Shown here piece by piece: positions 20,270 through 31,984 of a stretch of 64,000 bases of DNA. The position numbers were made by a program, and so were the translations under genes. The notes below the pieces were generated by a model. That model had not been told where the DNA came from, did not search any database, and saw only the letters and a program-made list of their open reading frames with translations. This DNA comes from Liquidambar formosana (Eukaryota > Streptophyta > Magnoliopsida > Saxifragales > Altingiaceae): assembly GCA_039720395.1 (NCBI GenBank), contig JBBPBK010000140.1, positions 1-64,000 on the forward strand, written 5' to 3'. The stretch's first letter is position 1. Every line of letters starts with the position of its first letter.

Positions 20270-23200
20270 CTATACATAATATTTACGGAGTCTGTCCATA
20301 TTAACTGGGTTCACCAACTCATTCCCGTCACCATCCATTAACTTGACCGCACCACCTGGGTAAATTATCTTGACAACGTAGGGCCCCACCCAATTGGGCT
20401 TGAATTTCCCTCGAGGATCGAACACAGGCGCTCTAAATTCCTTAAGAACCAAGTCCCCTTCCTTCAGGTTCGGCGGCCTGACCCTTTTATTGAAAGCCCG
20501 GGCTATTCGTCGTTGATAACCTTGCACATGGTACAATGCTTTGAGCCTTCTTTCCTCTAATAGTGCCAGCTGTTCATATCGCTTTCTCGCCCATTCTACC
20601 TCCGGAATCTGACTTTCCAATGCAACTCTGAGGGACTACACTTCCAGCTCTACGGGTAACACGGCTTCTATTCCGTATACCAATGAATAGGGCGTAGCGC
20701 CTGTGGAAGTTCTCACGGACGTCCGATATCCCCATAATGCATAAGGAAGCTTCTCCACCCAATCCTTGTAGGTTACTGCCGTTTTACTGAGGATGGTTTT
20801 GACGTTCTTGTTGGCAGCCTCCACAGCTCCATTAGTCTGGGGCCTGTAGGGTGAAGATTTGTGATGCTGGACACCGAATTTTGTGAATAACTTCTTGACC
20901 TCGTCTTCGAAATGCGTTCCGTTATCTGAAATAATCTCATGGGGTACTCCATACCGGCAGATTATGTTGGTTTCGATGAACTTGGCCACATGTTTCGATT
21001 TCAACTCTACATATGCTGCCGCTTCTACCCATTTGGTAAAATAATCAATTGCTACCAGGATATATTTATACCCACCAGTTGCAGATGGCTTAATCTCTCC
21101 GATGATGTCTATTCCCCATACTGAAAATGGCCAGGGAGATGCCAGTTGATGCAACTCCACCGGTGGCATGTAGTTTGCACTGGCGTACACTTGGCATTGA
21201 TGGCACTTTCTGACGTACTGCACGCAGTCAGTTTCCATAGTTGTCCAGTAATACCCCAACCTTAGCAGCTTCTTGACCAACATCCTTCCATTCATGTGTG
21301 ACCCACACTCCCCTTCATGTACCTCCCTCATGAGTGTTTCTCCCATGCGGCGATCTACGCAGAGGAGGTGTATCCCATCATAGGACCTTTTGAATAATTT
21401 CCCTCCGCAGATGATAAACTGCGTGGCGAACAGCCTTAATGCCCTACGATCCTTCTTATTGGCATTTTCTGGGTACTCCCCTTTTTCTAAGAGGTTCCAA
21501 ACGTCAAAGTACCAAGGGTGCCCATCATCTGGCTCTCCGTCAATTACCAAAATCCCTTCTTCATGTGCGGGTCTAAACTTCTGTTGGACTGTCAATGGCT
21601 CTATCTGGGTTCCAGCGGGCATTTGAATCATGGAAGCCAAGGTAGCCAAGGCGTCGGCGAATTGGTTGTGAGCTTGGGGTAAGGGTGTGAAGGTTATTTT
21701 CCGGAATTTCTGGGTCAGTTTCTCTAGATAGCCTTGGTAAGGCTTCAAGTGTTCTTCTCGGGTTCTCCATATTCTCTGTACTTGAGATATCACTAAGGCT
21801 GAATCCCCATATACCTCCACTTCTTCGACTCCCAACGTCAACAAGGCTTCTAGTCCGACGACACATGCCTCATATTCTGCCGTGTTATTGGAGTTCTGAA
21901 AGTTCAACTTTATCGATAGCAGCATGTGAGAACCATCAGGAACTATTAGCAGAACCCCTACCCCATCTCCATACTGGTTCGAAGCCCCATCGAAATACAT
22001 TTTCCACGCCTCGTCACACTCGACAACTAGAAGGTTCTCGTCGGGAAATTCATCGTTAAGTCCATATCCCAGGATTGGGTGTCCAGCACAGTACTCGGCA
22101 ACGGCCCCTCCTTTAATAGACTTTTGTGTCACATATACAAGTTCAAATTCTGCCAATAAAATCAACCACCGAGATAGACGACCATTCAAAGCCGGTTTCT
22201 CAAACAAGTATTTAAGCGGATCCATTCTTGCCACTATCCACACCTCGAAATTTAGCAGAATGTGCCTTAGCTTCTGCATAGCCCAAACCAAAGCGAAACA
22301 GGACTTCTCTATCGCATTGTACTTCGCCTCGTAACCTTGTAGCTTCTTGCTTAGGTAATAGATCGCATGTTCAATACCACGATCATCCTCTTGCGCCAAC
22401 ATGCTTCCTAAAGCTTCCTCAAAGATGGACAGGTAGAGCAACAAGGGTTTACCAAGGCGTGGAGGAACCAATACCGGGGGATTCAGGAGGTATCTTTTGA
22501 TGGCTTCGAAAGCTTGCTGACATTGCTCATTCCATTCCTTAGGTTCCCCCTTCCTAAGTAGTTTGAAAATGGGCTCACAGGTGGGGGTTAACTTGGCTAT
22601 GAAACGGATAATGTACTGTAATCGCCCCAAAAACCCCCTAATCTCCTTCTCTGTTTTCGGCGGTGGCATTTCCAAAATCGCCTTGACCTTTGTTGGATCT
22701 ACTTCGATGCCCCTGCTACTCACAATGTACCCCAACAGCTTCCCTGACGTGACCCCGAATGTGCACTTCTGCAGATTCAACCTTAAACTGTACTCCCGAA
22801 TTCGTCCAAAGAACTTCCTTAAATTCTCCAAATGCCCTTCTCGAGTTTCTGCCTTGACAATCATATCATCGACATACACTTCCACTTCCTGATGCATTAT
22901 ATCGTGAAGTAGTGTGGTAGCCATCCTCTGATATGTAGCTCCGGCGTTTTTAAGTCCAAATGGCATTACCGTGTAACAATACGTCCCCCACCCAGTTGTG
23001 AAGGTGGTCTTAGTCATATCTGCCGGTGCCATCCGTATCTGGTTATATCCCGAGAATCCATCCATGAATGACATTAGGGCACTCCCTGCTGTGTTATCCA
23101 CTAATACATCTATGTGAGGTAGAGGGAAGTTATCCTTAGGGCAAGCCTTGTTAAGATCCCTGTAGTCAATGCACACCCGCACCTTTCCATCCTTCTTTGG

Positions 23201-24829
23201 TACCGGAACGATGTTGGCTATCCAATCCGCCTGATCTACTGTCTTGATAAACCCCACTTTTAATAACTTAGTCACCTCTTCCTTAACCTTTAACGACCAT
23301 TCTGGTGCCATTCTTCTTAGTTTTTGTTTGACAGGCCTTGCTCCCTCCCTAATAGGAATGTGATGCTGTGCTATGGCGGGGTCGATTCCAGGCATGTCCT
23401 CATAAGACCAAGCGAACACATCAGAAAACTCCTGCAGCAAAGCTCTAAGATCCGTACGTTCTTGCATGGACAGAGTAGAGCCAATTTGAATTTCCTTAAC
23501 TTTCTCATCAGTGCTTATATTAATAATGATAGTTTCTTCTTTAATAGGTTCAATTTTCACATCTTGATTTTTATTAATTAGCTCATCTGGGTCTAAAAGA
23601 TCGTGCATTTGTGCAATTTGATTGTTAGGGGACACAGCAGAGTAAGCAAAATCAAATTTCTTCGAATTATTGGAAATTACATCAGTGGACAACTTAAACC
23701 CATACAGCGACCCGGACTCAGACTTAGACCCAACCCTAGACTTCTCCTGAGTAGGCTTATTAATTGCCTTGACACCATACGTGACCCTAGCCGCACGTTC
23801 CCAGATCCAGGTGCTAGTATCCCCATCAGCCACAACAATAAGCTTGGTAGGGACGGTCTCATCAGTCAGAGAGAACATTTCTTCACCATACTTAGGTGAC
23901 AATAAGACCTTCCAGCTTGTCTGATCCACATTTTCTGCCCAGTCTCGCTCTTCACTTTCTTCCTCCAGGGTTCCCTTGTCTGTATCTTCCAAGTTCAATT
24001 TCTCACTAAAGAATACCTCCAACCCAGGCTTTCTTTCTCCACTCCTTCGGTCTATCCATGGCTCAGGAAATCCGCAATAGGGGAAATCTTCTCCTTCCTT
24101 CACAAAATTACCATTGAGAGTTTTTCCATTCTTGGGGACGCATTTGTCATCTTCTTCAGTGTACCCTAGCCCTCGCCGGTCGGTTTGCATGCGGAAATCC
24201 GGGAACTCAGCTATCCCTTCCCCCCTTCGGCCCAGCCCTATCCCAGGCATATACCCCAGCTTCCTCATGATGTGAGTCACGATATGGCTAACCCCCTCCC
24301 CAAAGTCGGGAGACACCTTCTCTCTTTCAGTTTCCTTTCTTTCAATCACCTGTACCAGCTCAAAACCTCTCCATTCCAACTCTCCGCTTTCTTCCTTTAC
24401 CCCTGATATTTGCCCGGTTATTTCTCCGTCCCCATGGATCACTAGAACTCCTTCATCCCAAGGCAATTTTATTTTCTGGTGCACGGTCGAGGGAACAGCT
24501 TGCAAAGGGTGTAACCAAGTTCTTCCCAACAGCAGGTTGTAGTTGGCGGGAATGTCCATGACGCAGAATTCCACCATTGACTCAACGGGCCCTATTTTAC
24601 AAGCGGCCTTGAAAGTTCCCATCACATTCCGACAACTGTTGTCATAACCCCTTACCGTCACAACAGAAGGTGTCAAATCCTCCTTGGCAATCCCTAGCTT
24701 AGTCGCGGTGCGCATCGGGCAAACATTCAATGCGGACCCATTATCGACCAGAACTACGGGTATTTTCAAATTCCACCATAACATAGAGTGGCTTGGCATG
24801 CCCGGCCCCTTCAAGTGGCAAATCTTCAT
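20270..24829 (-). pseudogene. pol: Pol of element C (protease, G-patch, RT, two RNase H, integrase)
   Basis: Replication polyprotein. Numbering from 24829: aspartic protease with DNGS at 29-32 and LLGRTWLH further on; a G-patch (YMPGIGLGRRGEGIAEF) near 180-200; reverse transcriptase with KKDGKVRVCIDYRDLNKA, MPFGLKNAGATYQ and YVDD at about 652-655; connected RNase H; a second, archaeal-type RNase H starting MYFDGAS at about 944-950 with AEYEA, GDSAL and ADALA; integrase with a zinc-binding H/C region, then WGID, SDNG and NGAVEAANK supplying D, D, E. A TAG at 20636-20638 separates the last 116 residues, which remain in frame. The frame joins gag only through a frameshift. Confidence 0.93.
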
Positions 24830-26600
24830 GGGAAAAGGTCATCACAGCCTTGCTTACCGAACTGACCCCCATAAGTGATAGAACCTGCTCCGGCGTGGTT
24901 TCCATCGGTACTTCTTTCCTTACTAACGCATCCAGTAAAGCCTGGCGATGTTTCTTTGAGGCGATCAGCAAGCCCCAAATGCTTATACTTGCTTGTGTTT
25001 TCTTTAACTGCTTCAGTATCCTGTCCTCCTCCTCCTCGTTTTGCTGCTCGATCCTTTCTCTTACTTCTTGGTTCAATTCTCTTTCGGGATGATCCCCTTC
25101 CAGATAATTAGGCTTGTAATGCCTCCCCGAGCGGGTTAAATGCATGGAATCCTTCTTCATTTTTGCCCAAATATCTTCCTCCCCACTATCATAATCTTCC
25201 CATGGAGCCTTCTTCATGCTGATCATGAGGATGAATTGTGACGGATCCTCCATTCCCTTCGTATTACTAACCATATTCATGTAGGCAGGGGGCGGTGCAT
25301 TTCGATAATTGGGGAGAGGGTTGTTCTGAATATTGGGCTTGTCGCCGCCTAGTGGAGGCAGCTTACCTGAATCAATCAGGTCTTGGATTTCATTCTTTAG
25401 GCGCATGCAATTGTCCGTCTTGTGACCGATTCGCTGGTGGAAGTCGCAAAATTCATTCTGCCTCCAATACGAAGGGATCGGGTTAGGCAACGCTCTTGGT
25501 TCCAAAGGCTTCAGATAATCCCTTTTGCTCAAATTGGCCAGGGCTTTGGACAACGGGACTCCCAAGTCATGGTATACCCTTGGCGCTTTTGGTGCTGCTT
25601 GCGTCTGCTGGATGGCTCCCACCGTAGCTTGTGGCTGGGTTCCTCCACTAACTCTAGTACTTCCACTTCCACCACCACTACCGGAACCGTATACTTTCTT
25701 CTGCCTATCCATCTGACCACGGTGAATGGCATCTTCGATACGGGTCCCACACTGGTATAATTGCTCGAAGTTCATGATAGAGGAAGTCAACATCCGATCA
25801 AAGTACACAGGCGTTAGATTCCTCAAAATGATGTTTATCTGATCAATTTCGGTCGGCCTGTTCACCATCTTAACAGCTTTAGCCCTCCAGCGAGTCAGAA
25901 ATTCTGAGAACGTCTCATCCGTCTTTTGCTTTGTCATCTCCAAGTCCCGTAGAGTGACATCCAACATAGTATTGTATGCGTACTTATCTGTGAATTCTGA
26001 GGCCAGCAGCTCCCAAGAGTCCGTGACCTTCGGATCGAGTGCATAGTACTATTTTGAAGCATCTGCCGAGAGAGATAAAGGGAAGGCATATAACACTTGA
26101 TCGACAGTCAATCCCCTCATCCGGGCGATACTCAAGTACTGGCGCAGATGCTGTTTGGGGTCACCAGTGCCATTGAATTTTTCATAGTCAGCTATTTTGA
26201 ATTTCGGAGGGAGTTGCACCTTGGAGTCAGATGTAATCCCTGCCATAGAATACATGTAATCATCCATGCCTTGTGATTTCTGCCACGCTGTTTGCATCCG
26301 GTCCATCCGAGCCTTCATCTCAGCATTCTCTGCTGCCAGCTTTTCTACTTTGGTATCTTTTTCCCTGGTTTCTTTCCTTTTCAAGTAGTCCTCATAGTCA
26401 TCATCTTCCCACTTCGGGTGCTCCTCCTCATTAACCTTGGGCTCTCCTTTCTCCTCAGTTTCGGGCGGTTCTTCTGTCTTCCCTTTCCCTTTCTCGAGCT
26501 TGGTAACTCGGTCCCGCATTTCATTCATGAAGCCTTTCATTTCGGTCCTATCGCTCCTCATCTGTTCAAGGATATCAGCCAAAGTCACCTGTTCTGCCAT
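24741..26600 (-). pseudogene. gag: Gag of element C, one nonsense codon
   Basis: Start chosen at 26600 (MAEQVTLADIL), since residues before it in the open frame look like leader. A TAG at 26049-26051 interrupts the Gag core in a context where relatives have tryptophan (compare MNWYL in A). The core contains KFNGTGDPKQHLRQYL, then NTMLDVTLRDLEMTKQK and FLTRWRAKAVKM. A glycine/serine-rich linker precedes the zinc-knuckle-like CDFHQRIGHKTDNC. The C-terminal part leads toward protease (PLYVMVEFENTR), where a frameshift near 24760-24790 ends the frame. In intact relatives gag and pro are one frame. Confidence 0.9.
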
Positions 26601-27686
26601 TCTTCCAGCCGGGGTTCTTCTTAATCTGTTAGTGGTCGGAGATTGAGCCCAAACACAACTCGGTACTTCTCCTCTTGGTGAATCAATCTTGCTGAAACAG
26701 GAGCTGAGCGTAATGAGCACATGTCCATTAAACTTTCTCCCCTAGCCCAATCCGAATACCTTCAAACCCTTATCTAAACCCATTGCTAGAGCCTTGTCAT
26801 GTTCACTAAATCTTCCAAGGGTCTATGATGGGCAGATATTAATTTACAAAGTCGAACATCATTCTACCTTTGGCCTGTTACAAGTTCGCTCATATCTCAC
26901 ATGCTCACTTTGGATCCAAGCCCATTTCATTATTTTCACTTGGATAGGCTTAGTCCAATTACAAGATCGCACTTTATTTTACCTCTCACTCATCAAGCTT
27001 TAGGTAGAATGATGTTGGACTTCGATGTTCAATTTTAGATGGGTTGTGTTTATTCATCATAGTGGTCTATTCCTAACTCTCAGCAGGTCTACGTGGTCCA
27101 TCAGCTTTCTTTGTTTAAGCCCATTATGCACACACCTCACACCTCATTTGGATTCTAGGCCCATTTCATTTTGGTTATCACTTTCTTCTTCTTTTTTTTT
27201 TTTTTTCTCAATGGGCCTAGATCCAATTACAGCATCACTCAATTTCCCCTCAATTTGGGCTCAAACTAGAAAGCTTATGTACAACGTGGGCCTCGCCCAT
27301 ACCTGCGCTATACAAATGCGTATAGATACAACATGGCATGCGATATGACATACATTCAAGCAAGGCTATGCAAAGGTCTCGGGGGACACTAGTGTGGTTG
27401 GTCAATTGGGGGTACTTCTCCTTCAAGGGTTACCCAGGCTAGGGTGCTCAAAGAGCGACCTGTTAACGTACTCACTAGCTTATTACAGGCTAGTGTCACA
27501 GGCCGTGGGTTGATGGTGCTGAATCGAGTTGCCCATGGGAACTAAATGGAACCCGGGTCTCTAATCAGACTGCCATCGAGGGATAACAAGTGCCAAATAT
27601 TGTGCGCGTGTGTGCAATTTCGGTCTTATTCAATTAAGCCTCCTAATTAATTAAAGCCAATAAATGTTTCGAAGTCAAGCTCTCTA
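26601..27686 (-). other. 5' leader of element C
   Basis: Noncoding. Alternating AT-rich stretches, a T-rich run at 27189-27208 and the block 27392-27621 shared with element A. Confidence 0.6.
27392..27621 (-). promoter_or_regulatory. Conserved leader block shared with element A
   Basis: Counterpart of 17399-17628. It is the best conserved segment between the two elements. Candidate RNA packaging signal, inferred from its location just downstream of the primer binding site. Confidence 0.55.
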
Positions 27687-27705
27687 TTCCCCAGTGGAGT
27701 CGCCA
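27687..27705 (-). other. Primer binding site of element C
   Basis: Minus strand TGGCGACTCCACTGGGGAA, one base from the LTR. Same arginine-tRNA type as in A, B and G. Confidence 0.85.
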
Positions 27706-27706
27706 T

Positions 27707-29094
27707 TGTGAGCGCCGTGTCCTTTCACCACGCCGGCTCGAGAGTACGCCACTAACCGTGGACGATTAGGGCGGAGAGGGAGTCGCCACCCGATTTTGGC
27801 CTCGGGAACCGATTGACCCCTAGCAAGGGCCCAACTCGTCATTACCCAAAGAATCAAGGTTCGGAGCTAGGGTACGCGGACGGGAAGGTGTTAGGCACCC
27901 GTCTGCGCCCGGCTAAAACCCGGCCTCACATACACTTATTGGCTTTAATTAAAAAGGGTTTAATCAAACTTGACCACTATACAAGCACTTATGTAAAATC
28001 AATCGATGGCATGCAATAATGAGGATAAAAAAGGATTAAAAGGAAGACATATATACAAGAAGGAAAACTCGAAGCTAAAAGGGATACTTACACTGTCTGC
28101 AAAACAGAAAGCGGAGTTAATTTGTCAAAAAACAGGGCTATGCACGTACGTGCATATGACATGCACGTACGTGCATCTCATACATACGTACGTGCATGCT
28201 TTAGCAATACCTCACAGATTCATGCCTAACCCCCTACTGGATTCATGCCCATGACCACGGTTTATACAAAAATCATCTAAATGTATTTTAAGGACGATGG
28301 AAATGCTCTGATTTGAATGGCATGGCAACATATGCATATAAATGAATGATATTTGAGTACAGGACCTAAATCATGCAAACTAAATGCCAAAACGATGAAC
28401 GGGTCCTATGTGGCCTTACACCTTAGAAATGAGTGAAAAATTCCGTTTCAAACCTTAAATACACAAGCAAACCAATGCCGGGTTAGATCTGAAATCATGA
28501 GTATTAAATGACCGGATGCACGTATCGAATGCAATATTCCATTCATGCAATATCATAAATGACTATGCTAAATCATTAAAGAACAACAAGATTAAGGGTT
28601 GAAGAAGGTTACCCTCAGGTACGGGCAGCAGCGATTCCGTCGTAGGCTTAGCTCTTCGGACTCCCGTAGACACAGCCGCCAATGCAAGGTTTTTTCAGAG
28701 TGATGGTTTGATAGCCCCCAAATTCGGATCCCTTCTCTTGAATGGAAGCGGGGTATTTATAGGCGGGGATTAGGGTTTGATTCGGGGGTTTCTAGGGTTT
28801 CCCAGCAGCCACTGAGCAGCTGTTAGCGTGGGGGCTGCATAAGGTAAGAAACAATTTCGGAGGGAAGCGATGGAATTCAAAAAAAAGGGTCATGATCGTA
28901 CGTGCTTGGTACATGCACGTACGTGCATATCCCATGCACGTACGTGCATAGGGTATTAAATTGTCATCCCAGGCCTGCTGTGTCCTCGTGAGTCCTTCGG
29001 GCGTGCTTGCGATGGTCCGTTGGCTACTGCCCTTCATCATTGGGTCTCAGAAAGTGGCTTGAGGTGTCAAGTGGTACAAAATGGGGTGTTAACA
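27707..29094 (-). repeat. 5' LTR of element C
   Basis: 1388 bp, TGTGAGCGCC...GGTGTTAACA. TATA box TATAAATA on the minus strand at 28754-28761, a GTACGTGCA palindrome cluster upstream of it (about 28886-28953), a second cluster at 28139-28196, and the GGGAAGG...CACCC hairpin at 27876-27906. It abuts interior sequence of Copia element D at 29095. Confidence 0.88.
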
Positions 29095-29892
29095 ACCCTT
29101 AAACCAATTGTGATTGGCCGTCTTATGAATGGGTTGTATTATTTTCAAGAGTTGTAATTTTATTATGGTGATGTATTATTTATTTGGGGCTTGCATGCCA
29201 CCTTCTTCTCTCTCTCTATCATTCTCTTATGTACCCCACATTCCCCTTATGTATCCCTTTCTTTAAAATTATGTAAATGTTATGTAATCGAGAGCGCACT
29301 AAGGAGCATGGTGGACATAAAGGAGCATGGTGGAGCCCAACAAGCCTATGGTGAAGACCATGAAGCTAATGGAGGAGATTGAAGGGCTTGAAAGCTTGGA
29401 GAAGACTTTCAAGAGAGCATGCTATGTTTCGAATGAATGTTTTACGATCACCTACACCCACCTTAGACCTTAGATTCAATTCATTGGCTTGGATTGAATC
29501 TTCTTAAAGTCCATAATCATCATAGTGGGAGCTTTTAATGAGATTAATAGAGATAGCTCCAAATCCAAAGATCGTTATGTGTCACCTTATAGGGACTAAT
29601 ATCGATAAGTGGATTACATATATATAATGTTGTTATATATTTCTTATTTAAATGCATGAGATGTATGTTAGATTAGTTAATTTGATGAGACCCTTAAAAC
29701 CCCTCTCTTTTAATATTAAGTTGGAAATGGAGAATACATTAGGGAATGGATTCTTCATTGCGTTCCATCACTATAGGATCATTTAACATCCCTTAATGTG
29801 GGTACCTGGCTGCAGACATGTAGGAGCTACCCATATTAAAGACATTACTTGAAACTATCACATATATAGATATCATGGGGTGCCTAAGCTGG

Positions 29893-30110
29893 TATATACC
29901 AAGAAACTAACATGTGAGGTATATATTTGGTGAAACATACCTGTGTGAATGATGGGCTTAACTTAACTAGGGAAGTATTCCAAGAAACTAACATGTGAGG
30001 ACTATGTACCCTAGAGGCAAAATGATTGGAACTTGCTTATGAAGCAATAGACAAAGAGTTGTCTTCTTACTGTGGGTTAGAAGTCAAGAAACTAACATGT
30101 GAGGCTTCTA
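29893..30110 (+). repeat. Three constant-loop hairpins in Copia leader (D)
   Basis: The 19-base core AAGAAACTAACATGTGAGG occurs three times (29901-29919, 29982-30000, and from about 30086). Its flanks are TATATAC/GTATATA, TATTCC/GGACTA (one mismatch; perfect in E) and TAGAAG/CTTCTA. Element E repeats the set at about 35153-35360. Confidence 0.8.
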
Positions 30111-30286
30111 GGTCATAGTGGGACCCCAATCCCCATTAGGAATAAGATTCCCAAATTCCATTAGAGGGTGTATGGAATTTGATAAAATAGTGGGAGGTAC
30201 CATATGATTGAAGACCCGATCATTATGGATTAAAAATGAAATCTAATTCTCTATTTTAATTTTTATATGTAGTTCATTAGAATGGC

Positions 30287-30291
30287 TCACC
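30287..30291. repeat. Target-site duplication of element E, left copy
   Basis: TCACC, repeated at 39821-39825 after the right LTR of E. The site is within the first four codons of gag of element D. Confidence 0.9.
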
Positions 30292-31964
30292 TGTTAGGAT
30301 TATGCCCTAGAGCCAATCATGGAGATGATTGTTTAGGGATTAGGAACAATCAATTGATTTCATTTATATATGTCACATTTATTATTGATTTAATAAAAGG
30401 GCTTATTCTATTATGTTTATATGCATCATTTATATTTACATAATATGTCCATGGAGTTAGAGTTGAGAATATGAAATTACAAAGGGTTGTAATTTTGAGA
30501 CTGTAAATATATCTCTGTACTAAACTCCTAAATCATTCCTAGTTGAAGGTTCACTATGATGGACAGTAATGAACCATAGGACTAGCACTTGTTAGGTTGA
30601 CTCTATAGGAGGATAGCTAGTCTCAAGCTATTTGTGTGGAGACACTACAACCAACAAGTGGGTGCCTATTATAAGAATAGGTACACTGAATGTGACCAAA
30701 GATATGAGATAAACTGAATGGAGTTTTAACCTGCCTGTCAATCAGTTTCTCATTGTTATAGTGGTACAAGTAATCCTTAGACCTGAGACACCATGGTTGT
30801 CTTATACATGTAGCTTTAGAAGTTTGATAACACTAAGTGCAGATCCTATTCAGGGGTCTGTAAGGGTGTTCATTGGCCCTACTGCTATGTGTGTGAAGGC
30901 ATGTGAGTGATCAACAAGGAATCCATCACTCTCAGGAAAAAGAGAGTAAATGTCTCATACAGCATTCATTGAATATAACTCATTAAATCCATGGGCCCAT
31001 GGTAGAATGAATATGGAAAGGAGTTTCCATAAGTTCATCATTGAGTTGATATTAATGAATGAGTATAAAGTAATTGAACTAGGGACTTGACAGACTTCCA
31101 TGTCCTATTAGTTCAATTGGAGACATTGTGTTGATGGAAGGATGGAATTGTAACCTGTAAACTATAACAGAAGGGTTCTTTGTAAATGACTATTCACCTC
31201 ATTAAGGACCACACCATGAGCCATATGCTAGGTGTTACTCATGGTTAGTAGAAGCCCTAATTGATATAAATGAGTTATAATCAATTAGGGAATTGAAGGG
31301 AGTTTCAATTAGACCCTTAATGGAAAGTGTTCCATTGTGCACAACTTGTGCTGTTCCTACTACTTGATGATGTGAACCCAATGGGTCACACACTGATCAT
31401 GCTAAGAGAGCTTGATAGTCTATGAGAGAAAGGGTATAAGTGAATAAAGAATTGTTCTTCAGGGGCAAATTTATATGGGATATAAATTAGAGGGGTTATT
31501 GTGTAATTAGGAGTAATTACACAAAACCCATTAGGGTTAGAAGACCCCCCTTGGCCGGCCCTAGTTGGAGGCTATTTAAAGCCTTTTATGATGTGATGAC
31601 ATCATCACTTGAAGCACTCTTGGAGGCTCCCAAGTGCTGGCCGAAAATTTCACCTCTCTCTCTCTCTCTCTCCTCTCTTCTCCTACTCTAGCATCAACAA
31701 GGGAAAGAAGGAAAGGACATCAAGCTCTAGCTAGGTGTGGATACTGTTGGAGGCAGCACACTTGGGCTGCTCATTCACCGCTGTCCGGAGACAAAGCTTG
31801 GAGCATAAAGGAGAAGACTTGAATCAACTGTAAGTAATTCTACCCTCTTCTAGTTAGGGTTTTTGTTTTGTATTAAGCATAATTAAGATTCATGGGTTTG
31901 GGAATCGTAGGAAAAGTTTTAAATTCCGCCTTTGTATTTTTCCTCTCTAGTTTGATTCCCAACA
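30292..31964 (+). repeat. 5' LTR of Copia element E
   Basis: 1673 bp, TGTTAGGATT...ATTCCCAACA. Dense with perfect inverted repeats, for example an 11-bp CCCTAATTGAT arm pair near 31255-31295, GTGTAATT/AATTACAC near 31500 and a TATTTAAA box enclosed by AGGC/GCCT at 31569-31584. A CT microsatellite lies at about 31654-31672. Confidence 0.92.
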
Positions 31965-31965
31965 G

Positions 31966-31984
31966 TGGTATCAGAGCCATGGTT
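31966..31984 (+). other. Primer binding site of element E
   Basis: TGGTATCAGAGCCATGGTT, one base after the LTR, complementary to the 3' end of initiator methionine tRNA, the usual primer of plant Copia elements. Confidence 0.92.

Larger units (their letters stand above)
20270..29094 (-). mobile_element. Element C: Tat/Ogre-type Gypsy element lacking its 3' LTR
   Basis: In transcription order: 5' LTR (27707-29094), primer binding site, leader, gag (24741-26600), then protease, G-patch, reverse transcriptase, RNase H, a second RNase H and integrase (20270-24829). The second RNase H domain places it in the Tat lineage. Three lesions break the proteins: a TAG in gag, a frameshift before protease and a TAG near the integrase end. 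It is the only element here with nearly complete enzymes. Confidence 0.88.
29095..30291 (+). mobile_element. 5' fragment of Copia element D (leader and first gag codons)
   Basis: Colinear with 34343-35541 of element E, so this is the part of a Copia leader just before gag. The left side, including 5' LTR and primer site, is missing at the junction with element C. Gag begins with ATG at 30282 and is interrupted after ten bases by element E. Three copies of AAGAAACTAACATGTGAGG with different complementary flanks lie at about 29893-30110. Confidence 0.85.

Noticed and set aside
20636..24829. Active autonomous element C
   Set aside because: It has a TAG in gag, a frameshift before protease, a TAG in integrase and no visible 3' LTR.
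31634..31822. 62-aa ORF in the Copia LTR, also at 39409-39678
   Set aside because: It spans a CT microsatellite and LTR sequence, and is not kept in the other LTR copies.
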